Origin: an uncultured Acetatifactor sp.
GTDB lineage: Bacteria > Bacillota > Clostridia > Lachnospirales > Lachnospiraceae
Direction of reading: 5' to 3'
Length of the DNA stretch: 20,805 nt
NCBI GenBank assembly: GCA_910589655.1
Contig: CAJUTJ010000133.1
Span: forward strand, 1-20,805
This document shows positions 15,651 through 20,805 of this stretch, piece after piece. The notes under the pieces were generated by a model that was not told the DNA's origin, did no database searches, and worked only from the letters and a program-made list of their open reading frames with translations. The stretch's first letter is position 1, and every line of letters starts with the position of its first letter. Position numbers and translations under genes: made by a program.

Positions 15651-16788
15651 CGGCACTTCCCTCCTCTTCTGCCAGTGCCTCACTGGAAGCATTCTTGTCT
15701 TCTCCCATTTCATCACTGAAGGTACTGTAATCGCCAAACGTACCGGAATATTCCGACTTTGCCATGACATGGATATCATTAGGGGTAAGGGACAGCCCTA
15801 TACGGTCGCCCGTCTCACGGCATTCCGTAGACTGTATCATCCACTTAAAGCCCGCCACATCCACAATGATCTCATAGTGCACTCCTTTAAAAGTCACAGC
15901 CGTAACCTCTCCGGTAATCAAAGAGGACTCCGGCTCTACTACTTTGATATCTTCGGGACGTATCACTACATCCACGGGAGTATTGCTGCCGAATCCGCCG
16001 TCCAGACAATGAAAAATATGTCCGGCAAATTTCACGGAATAGTCCTCCAGCATCATACCGTCCAGTATATTGGATTCCCCGATGAAATCCGCCACGAAAG
16101 CATTCTCCGGCTCATTGTAAATATCCGTGGGGGTGCCGATCTGCTGTATCATACCCTTGTCCATTACCACCACGGTATCGGACATGGACAGCGCTTCTTC
16201 CTGATCGTGGGTGACAAACACAAAGGTGATCCCTGTCTGCTGCTGTATTTTTTTCATTTCTGCCTGCATATCCTTGCGCAGTTTCAGATCCAAAGCGCCC
16301 AAAGGCTCGTCCAGCAGCAAAACCTTCGGCTCGTTGGCCAGCGCCCGGGCTATAGCCACCCGCTGCTGCTGCCCGCCGGAAAGCTGGCCGATGCCCCGGT
16401 GGGCATATCCGGTCATATCTACCATGGCTAACATCCTGTGCACGGTTTCTTTAATTTTCTTCTCGCTGCATCCCTTCAGCCGCATACCGAAAGCAATATT
16501 ATTGTAGACATTCAGATGCGGAAACAGGGCATACTTCTGAAAAATAGTGTTGACCTCCCTCTTATGCGGGGGCAGGCTTGTAATATTTTTGTCATAAAAA
16601 AAGACATCCCCCGCATCCGGTTTGATGAAACCGGCAATGGTACGCAGAGCAGTGGTCTTGCCGCAGCCGGAAGGACCTAACAGGGTAACAAATTCCCCGT
16701 CATGTATCTTCAGGTTAAACCCTCCCAAAACCTGCTCCCCATCATAGGAAACGGTGATATCTTTTAAGGAAATAATAGTATTTTTCAA
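15640..16788 (-). CDS. potA: Spermidine/putrescine ABC transporter ATPase
   Basis: I choose a TTG start at 16788 (TTG AAA AAT ACT), because AAGGAG lies 9 nt before it and the protein then starts at the usual point just ahead of SLKDITVSYDG; length 382. The frame stays open 115 more codons upstream, but that part is Cys/Arg-rich, unlike an ATPase, and is probably leader RNA. Motifs: Walker A GPSGCGKT (38-45), Q-loop Gln84 in QKYALFPHLNV, signature LSGGQQQR (136-143), Walker B VLLLDE (156-161), D-loop and His194 in VTHDQEEA. The C-terminal 140 residues form the TOBE-type domain (DVVIRPEDIKVVEP). It powers polyamine uptake with PotB, PotC and PotD, and is the first gene of the operon. Confidence 0.93.
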   Translation of the reverse strand: MKNTIISLKDITVSYDGEQVLGGFNLKIHDGEFVTLLGPSGCGKTTALRTIAGFIKPDAGDVFFYDKNITSLPPHKREVNTIFQKYALFPHLNVYNNIAFGMRLKGCSEKKIKETVHRMLAMVDMTGYAHRGIGQLSGGQQQRVAIARALANEPKVLLLDEPLGALDLKLRKDMQAEMKKIQQQTGITFVFVTHDQEEALSMSDTVVVMDKGMIQQIGTPTDIYNEPENAFVADFIGESNILDGMMLEDYSVKFAGHIFHCLDGGFGSNTPVDVVIRPEDIKVVEPESSLITGEVTAVTFKGVHYEIIVDVAGFKWMIQSTECRETGDRIGLSLTPNDIHVMAKSEYSGTFGDYSTFSDEMGEDKNASSEALAEEEGSADEV

Positions 16789-17128
16789 TGAATGCTTCTC
16801 CTTTGCGGTGGCGTGTCGGACGCGAATAAGCAGACTCGGAATTTTTTGCTTCCCAGTGTTGTCCGTCATATGCACTCTCTTCCGGCTGCGTGTACATGCA
16901 CAACAGCCGATTACGGCATATTGACTCTGCTCATTCGCGAAAATGAGCTGCGTGTCTGTATTATTCACACATAACCCGACCCGGTTTTTATCCGATTGCC
17001 TCCCGCAAAGGACGGTATAATATTTCGCGCTTCCGTAAACCGCTTGAAAACTTTGGCAAAGAAACCGAGCCGCTTTTATGGCCACACTTCCCGTCAAAAG
17101 CATGACCTTTTTCAGATGCAGACGCAAT
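16789..17128 (-). ncRNA. Long structured leader of the pot operon (candidate regulatory RNA)
   Basis: About 340 nt separate the predicted start site from the potA start. On minus-strand RNA, a local hairpin GCTCATT-TTCGCG-AATGAGC (16929-16948) competes with a 17-nt long-range pairing: 16923-16939 with 16821-16837, 16 of 17 pairs including one G-U. The distal strand ends about 20 nt before the AAGGAG site. Between the two arms lies a third hairpin CGGCTG / CAGCCG (16883-16909). I recognise no known riboswitch class. Function is inferred only from structure and position. Confidence 0.45.
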
Positions 17129-17134
17129 GACATA

Positions 17135-17164
17135 ACTATAAGGGATATCGGGGGGTTTTGTCAA
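17135..17164 (-). promoter_or_regulatory. Sigma70-type promoter of the pot operon
   Basis: On the minus strand, a perfect TTGACA (17159-17164) and TATAGT (17135-17140) are 18 bp apart. Predicted start is near 17128. A C-rich spacer (CCCCCC) is noticeable. Confidence 0.7.
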
Positions 17165-17243
17165 TCGTTTCCCCTTATTTTCCGCCCTTATCTTAACTTA
17201 GCAGAAAATGCAAAGAAATCATTTTTATTTTGTAGTATATTAA

Positions 17244-17260
17244 TCAAGGAGATTCCTTGA
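17244..17260. promoter_or_regulatory. Palindromic candidate operator between pot and araC-type genes
   Basis: TCAAGGA-GAT-TCCTTGA is a perfect 7-bp inverted repeat. It sits a few bases past a TATATT (17236-17241) that could be a plus-strand -10 box, although no good -35 box accompanies it. It could bind the adjacent regulator or another one. Confidence 0.35.
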
Positions 17261-17291
17261 ACCGCACAGGTCAAAGCCGGAGGCTCCGCAG

Positions 17292-17359
17292 CGTAAGGGT
17301 TCATGCAGACACTGAACCCTTACGAGAATGCACACAAAACGCGTAAAGAATACGTTTTG
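17292..17359 (+). promoter_or_regulatory. Two hairpins in the leader of the AraC-type gene
   Basis: CGTAAGGGTTCA (17292-17303) and TGAACCCTTACG (17313-17324) form a perfect 12-bp stem. CAAAACG (17335-17341) and CGTTTTG (17353-17359) form a second. Neither is followed by T's on the plus strand. They could be a leader structure or protein-binding sites. The remaining DNA to 17471 shows only the ribosome site. Confidence 0.4.
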
Positions 17360-17471
17360 GCACCCGCATATCTCGTAAAATCGCATGAGGACATGATTTT
17401 GACTTCGCGGGAGAGGCTGTCTGAACCGTTACTCCGCAACAATAATTTATGCTGGCAGGAAAGGAGAATCT

Positions 17472-18344
17472 ATGGACTGGCTGAATGGACTAAACCGCGT
17501 TATGAGATATATCGAAGAAAATCTGACGGAGCAGCTGGACAAGGAAATACTGGCGCGCATGGTGGGCTGTTCCATCTATGAATTTTCACGAGTTTTCTCT
17601 TTTTTGACAGGAATGTCCGTCTCGGAATACATCCGCTGCAGACGTCTGTCACAAGCTGTGTTCGATATACAGGGGGGCAAGGAGAAGATTGTGGATATTG
17701 CCTTTAAATACGGATATGAATCCCCGGCTGCCTTTACCAGAGCCTTTAAAGAACTGCACGGTACGACACCTTTGTCTGCCCGCGGAACAGGAATCTCCCT
17801 AAAGACCTACCCTCCCATGTCCTTTTCCCTCACTGTAGAAGGCGCCCAAAGCTTAAATTTCAGAATCGAGAAAAGAAGCTCTTTTCAGATCGCAGGGCTG
17901 GCAGGCTGGGATGAAGAATGCAAGGCTGGTGAAAGCCTCACTCCTCTGTGGCGTACTTTTATGGAAAAATACAACTCATCTTTTTGGAACGGTGGCGGCG
18001 CGGACGGATATTATACAGCGCCCTTCTGGCAGGTAGGCGCCTATTGGTTTGAGCCGGTCAGCGGAAGAACAAAGACTATCATCGGAGCGGAGTATAAAGG
18101 AAGAAAACCGGAAGGTACGACGGTAGAAACCATTCCCGCCGCCACATGGGCCGTCTTCTCCATCACCTCTCCCACGGGGATAGAATATGTGCCTGCCGCT
18201 TACGCCAAAATCATGACAGAGTGGTTTCCGGCAAGTCAATATCAAAGGGATGAGCAGACGCCAAGCCTTGAAGTCTTTCCGAAAGGAGATGCGGCCAAAG
18301 AAAGCTACACATGGGAGATTTGGATGCCCATCAAAACCTCATAG
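17472..18344 (+). CDS. AraC-family regulator with GyrI-like effector-binding domain
   Basis: The product is 290 residues; AAAGGAG lies 5-6 nt before the ATG. Residues about 8-105 form the AraC double helix-turn-helix: LTEQLDKEILARMVGCSIY is the first helix pair, and IVDIAFKYGYESPAAFTRAF then GTTPLSAR is the conserved second part. Residues about 120-288 resemble the GyrI/AraC effector-binding domain that takes small, often hydrophobic or cationic molecules (PPMSFSLTVEG at the start, VETIPAATWAVFSI near the end). It starts divergently from potA, about 340 bp from the pot promoter, and could regulate pot, its own operon or both. The transglutaminase-like gene follows after 23 bp. Confidence 0.92.
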   Translation: MDWLNGLNRVMRYIEENLTEQLDKEILARMVGCSIYEFSRVFSFLTGMSVSEYIRCRRLSQAVFDIQGGKEKIVDIAFKYGYESPAAFTRAFKELHGTTPLSARGTGISLKTYPPMSFSLTVEGAQSLNFRIEKRSSFQIAGLAGWDEECKAGESLTPLWRTFMEKYNSSFWNGGGADGYYTAPFWQVGAYWFEPVSGRTKTIIGAEYKGRKPEGTTVETIPAATWAVFSITSPTGIEYVPAAYAKIMTEWFPASQYQRDEQTPSLEVFPKGDAAKESYTWEIWMPIKTS

Positions 18345-18367
18345 CAAAAAGAAAGGAAAACAACCGA

Positions 18368-19294
18368 ATGAATGAGACGATTTATCAGCCCTATCTGGAA
18401 ACCAGTGTTTATACCTATCCGGGCGCATACAAAGAATATCTGGCCTCACTGCCGGATAACATTCCGTCTCTGGGTATGCTGGTCTGTGATCAGCTCACCC
18501 ACCCCACACTGTTGTATACGCCGCCCTCACCTTATCTGGAGAATACCTACTTTGGGAAATTTGCTTCTTACCCCAAAGAGCGTTTTAAAGATGAGGACGA
18601 ACTGTTTGTCACCGCTGCGGCTATGGCGGCAGAAATTTTCCGTTTGGATGAAAGAGGCTTTGTCACCGGAAAGGATGTTACAAAAAGAATTACCGTGTCC
18701 TGCCGCCACGCTTCCGTATTATTCAGCGCAATTCTGAAAGCCAAGGGAATTCCCTGCCGCTCAAGGGCGGGCTTCGTTGATTTCGGAAACGACGGAGACT
18801 GCTACATAGAACACTGGGTAAACGAATACTGGAGCTTTACGGATAACAGATGGGTACTGGTTGATGTGGATGGATATTATGAATACGAGCGGCGGTTCGG
18901 CTACAGCCAGTTTGACCTGCCGCGCCGCAAATTTCTTACTGCCTCAGAAGTCTGGCTGAGGCTGAGAGACAATACGTTAACCCCCAAAATAGTGTTGTAT
19001 TCCACCGAACAGGATATTTTAGAAGGGGTCTGCGGATATCTGTTTATGGACTTCCACGCACTGATGAATAATGAAATATTTTATTCTCATCAGCCGAAAT
19101 ACCTCCGCCACAGATTTCACCTGCTGAACCGGGAAGAATTGACGGAACTCGACCAGCTGGCTCTGCTGATGCAAAATCCGGATACCGTCATTCATCGGAA
19201 ACAGGAGCTTATAAAGTCTCATGAGCATTTTTTCATCTTGACAAACAGCAATATGAATGAGCTTTCTGACTATTATGAGATAAATAATCCATAA
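18368..19294 (+). CDS. Transglutaminase-like cysteine enzyme
   Basis: The product is 308 residues from the ATG at 18368, with AAAGGA 10 nt upstream; an open frame of 19 codons above it overlaps the regulator gene and has no ribosome site. The core of the transglutaminase-like fold is visible: TVSCRHASVLFSAIL with Cys112, IEHWVNEYW with His149, and WVLVDVDG with Asp166, in the usual order and spacing for a Cys-His-Asp triad. No signal peptide or membrane segment is seen, so it should be cytoplasmic. Bacterial members are often proteases or amide-processing enzymes; the substrate here is unknown. It is in an apparent operon with the AraC-type regulator. Confidence 0.85.
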   Translation: MNETIYQPYLETSVYTYPGAYKEYLASLPDNIPSLGMLVCDQLTHPTLLYTPPSPYLENTYFGKFASYPKERFKDEDELFVTAAAMAAEIFRLDERGFVTGKDVTKRITVSCRHASVLFSAILKAKGIPCRSRAGFVDFGNDGDCYIEHWVNEYWSFTDNRWVLVDVDGYYEYERRFGYSQFDLPRRKFLTASEVWLRLRDNTLTPKIVLYSTEQDILEGVCGYLFMDFHALMNNEIFYSHQPKYLRHRFHLLNREELTELDQLALLMQNPDTVIHRKQELIKSHEHFFILTNSNMNELSDYYEINNP

Positions 19295-19344
19295 AAATAT
19301 ACGTTTTGACAGCAAGTATCCTCGATTTTAGCTTTTTATCATTT

Positions 19345-19371
19345 GGCTGCGGGAGGCTTCCTTCCGCAGCC
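19345..19371 (+). terminator. GC-rich hairpin after the transglutaminase-like gene
   Basis: GGCTGCGG (19345-19352) and CCGCAGCC (19364-19371) form an 8-bp stem, extended by AGG/CCT after one mismatch. No U-run follows on the plus strand, so it may act as an RNA 3' end stabiliser or as a weak terminator. Confidence 0.45.
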
Positions 19372-19396
19372 GGTAACAGCTCCTTTACAATCAAAG

Positions 19397-19515
19397 ACCC
19401 CGCAGCAAGCTGACGGGGTATCAATCTTGCAACGCAGCAAGCTGCGGGGTATTTGACCCTCGCGGCATTCGCCAAATGCCCGTGCAAGCACGGCACTTGG
19501 CTCATTGCTCGCGGG
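19397..19515. repeat. Cluster of extragenic palindromes with a short direct repeat
   Basis: CGCAGCAAGCTG is present at 19401-19412 and again at 19433-19444, both followed by CGGGGTAT-type sequence. The first lies in the hairpin ACCCCG / CGGGGT (19397-19419). From 19456 to 19515 an imperfect palindrome with arms of about 28 nt is centred on CCGTGC-AA-GCACGG. No coding frame fits the 317-bp gap 19295-19611. Confidence 0.65.
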
Positions 19516-19549
19516 AATAAAATAGAGCGCATAGATTTCTATACGCTCT
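19513..19549 (-). terminator. Intrinsic terminator of the Lnt-like gene
   Basis: AGAGCG-ATAGA (19524-19535 with one mismatch) pairs with TCTAT-CGCTCT (to 19549), giving about 11 pairs. On the minus strand ATTTTATT follows. It is about 60 bp past the stop at 19612. Confidence 0.7.
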
Positions 19550-19611
19550 GACGCTGTCTTACTTATTCAGTTATGATTATGATAATAGTGTTTAGGCAAA
19601 CGGAAATTTAA

Positions 19612-20805
19612 CTACCTCTTAATTAGTCGTTTGATTTTGGGAAGTATGAAACTCCCTAACAAATATAAAATACACAGATATACAAATAGATTTCCAATAT
19701 ACGAATAAAGAGTAAATCGCCCTTTCGTGATAACCTGTGCAGATAATGTCTTTGTATCAGACTGAAAGTAATCGGTCTGTGCCAGCACACTGCCTCTAAA
19801 ATCTGAAACAATCGACATTCCGTTATTTGTATGTCTGATTATATTACTTCCATTTTCAACCCCACGCACAATCGCTGTCTTTGCAGCTAATAATGTCATT
19901 TCTTTCCAATCCGAGGCTGGAACAATTAGTATATCTACGTTATCTCTACCTGCCTGCTGTATTTTGGACAAAAATGCCATATCAGAACATATAAACGACG
20001 CAATTCTACCATATTCTGTATCAAAACTTTTTAGTATTCCATCTCCTTTTTGGCACATTTCTCCGATTGAACGTCCATACTTAAAATATTCGGATATTAG
20101 TTCTCCTTGTGGATTAAATGCTACCGTTTTATTTTCCTTTAAGTCCACATAAGGAGTTTTCACCAGTAACGAAACAATCAAATATATTTCTTCCTGTTTT
20201 GCCATATCCGAGGCTCGTTGCAGCAGCATATCTTCATCTTGTTTTAGAACCGCTCCATTCAGTTCCGACCAAAAAACAATCTTTGCACCTGCTTGTGCTT
20301 CCAACCCGGTTTTTAGGAAAAGTTCATCCGCTACTGATGATAGTTTACTCCTTGCATTTGTAATATTTTCATCCGTAAATGTATTGGTATAAAATGTAGA
20401 ATATACATCTTCATCATTATTTAACAGCTCTGAAATCGGAACAGTTACTCCAGCGATCCTGATACTTTTATCTGAATTTCCTGCAAAATGAAACATAACA
20501 ACTCCATAGACAAATACCAATCCAATTACAGAACCATATACGATTATGTATTTTCTGATGTATTCTTTTTTGCTTTTATTGTTCCAAATCCATATAACCA
20601 TTGCCGCCGTCCAATACATTAAAAAGGTGATTCCGTAAATCCCTGTTACCGTTACTATTTGCAGCAGATATAGATTTTGGTATTGTGTATAAGCGTCAGA
20701 CAGCCCTCCCGATATAGGGTATATCAGATAAATGATATACTCTATTGATACCATTATACTCGCAAAAATAATAGTATCTTGAAATCTCATTTTTGATTTC
20801 GACCA
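19612..20805 (-). CDS. Apolipoprotein N-acyltransferase-like membrane protein (partial, 5' end outside window)
   Basis: The frame stays open to the window edge, and the first ATG (20790) falls inside what looks like a membrane domain, so the start is probably further right. The visible piece has several membrane helices with QIVTVTGIYGITFLMYW, the position and style of the Lnt membrane domain. A nitrilase-type domain of about 240 residues follows, and then a final membrane helix (about 363-388). Candidate triad residues, numbered from the ATG at 20790, are Glu176 (FWSE), Lys237 (EYFKYG) and Cys268 (FICSDM). CSD replaces the CYE/CWE common in the superfamily. It may acylate lipoproteins or another substrate; Lnt is classically a Gram-negative enzyme, so I keep the assignment broad. 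The gene is AT-rich relative to the central region. Confidence 0.8.
   Translation of the reverse strand, partial: WSKSKMRFQDTIIFASIMVSIEYIIYLIYPISGGLSDAYTQYQNLYLLQIVTVTGIYGITFLMYWTAAMVIWIWNNKSKKEYIRKYIIVYGSVIGLVFVYGVVMFHFAGNSDKSIRIAGVTVPISELLNNDEDVYSTFYTNTFTDENITNARSKLSSVADELFLKTGLEAQAGAKIVFWSELNGAVLKQDEDMLLQRASDMAKQEEIYLIVSLLVKTPYVDLKENKTVAFNPQGELISEYFKYGRSIGEMCQKGDGILKSFDTEYGRIASFICSDMAFLSKIQQAGRDNVDILIVPASDWKEMTLLAAKTAIVRGVENGSNIIRHTNNGMSIVSDFRGSVLAQTDYFQSDTKTLSAQVITKGRFTLYSYIGNLFVYLCILYLLGSFILPKIKRLIKR

Noticed and set aside
15634..16431. Long plus-strand open frame of 265 codons
   Set aside because: It lies fully opposite potA, whose motifs are complete, and its product is His/Leu/Ile-rich without any recognisable domain. 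It is a shadow of the real gene.
16789..17133. In-frame N-terminal extension of PotA of 115 codons
   Set aside because: The composition is unlike PotA, the ATG at 17133 sits just before or at the predicted transcription start, and a TTG with a good ribosome site at 16788 gives the family's normal N-terminus.
17303..17581. Possible 92-codon ORF ahead of the AraC-type gene
   Set aside because: It overlaps the regulator start by 110 bp in another frame, starts inside a hairpin loop and has no ribosome site.

Overview
The window looks like a chromosomal stretch of a Gram-positive anaerobe of the Clostridia, most likely the family Lachnospiraceae. This is inferred from protein style, purine-rich Shine-Dalgarno sites (AAAGGAG type), a surface protein built from short YYADKYPDL-type modules, and abundant intergenic palindromes. 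No rRNA, tRNA, CRISPR array or complete insertion sequence was seen. Most genes are on the minus strand. Only an AraC-type regulator and its partner are on the plus strand.

Layout. 1-102 is the tail of an unidentified plus-strand gene. 321-1355 (-) is an FG-GAP-like protein of unknown function without a visible signal peptide. 1477-1812 is a palindrome-rich stretch with a duplicated 44-bp unit. 1813-6808 (-) is a probable operon: a solute-binding lipoprotein, then a four-helix-bundle chemoreceptor, then a large secreted modular protein. No transporter permease is next to the binding protein, so a sensing role rather than uptake is plausible. 7049-10643 (-) encodes two overlapping ABC exporter half-transporters, probably a heterodimer. 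The first carries a 30-bp tandem repeat inserted in its ATPase domain. The pair is bracketed by inverted copies of a 34-nt element. 10936-12138 (-) is an unknown membrane/coiled-coil protein, and 12270-12662 (-) is a small deaminase that resembles blasticidin-S deaminase.

12729-16788 (-) is a complete polyamine ABC importer operon in the order potA-potB-potC-potD, with overlapping junctions for A/B and B/C. It is preceded by a sigma70-type promoter and a leader of about 340 nt that can form two mutually exclusive pairings. Divergent from it, 17472-19294 (+) encodes an AraC/GyrI-type regulator and a transglutaminase-like protein. 19345-19549 is another palindrome-rich stretch ending in a terminator for the last gene, an Lnt-like (nitrilase-superfamily) membrane protein that runs off the right edge.

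The items most worth following are the pot leader RNA, the binding protein/chemoreceptor/surface protein operon, and the repeat insertion in the exporter ATPase. All functional statements rest on reading motifs by eye; no database search was possible.
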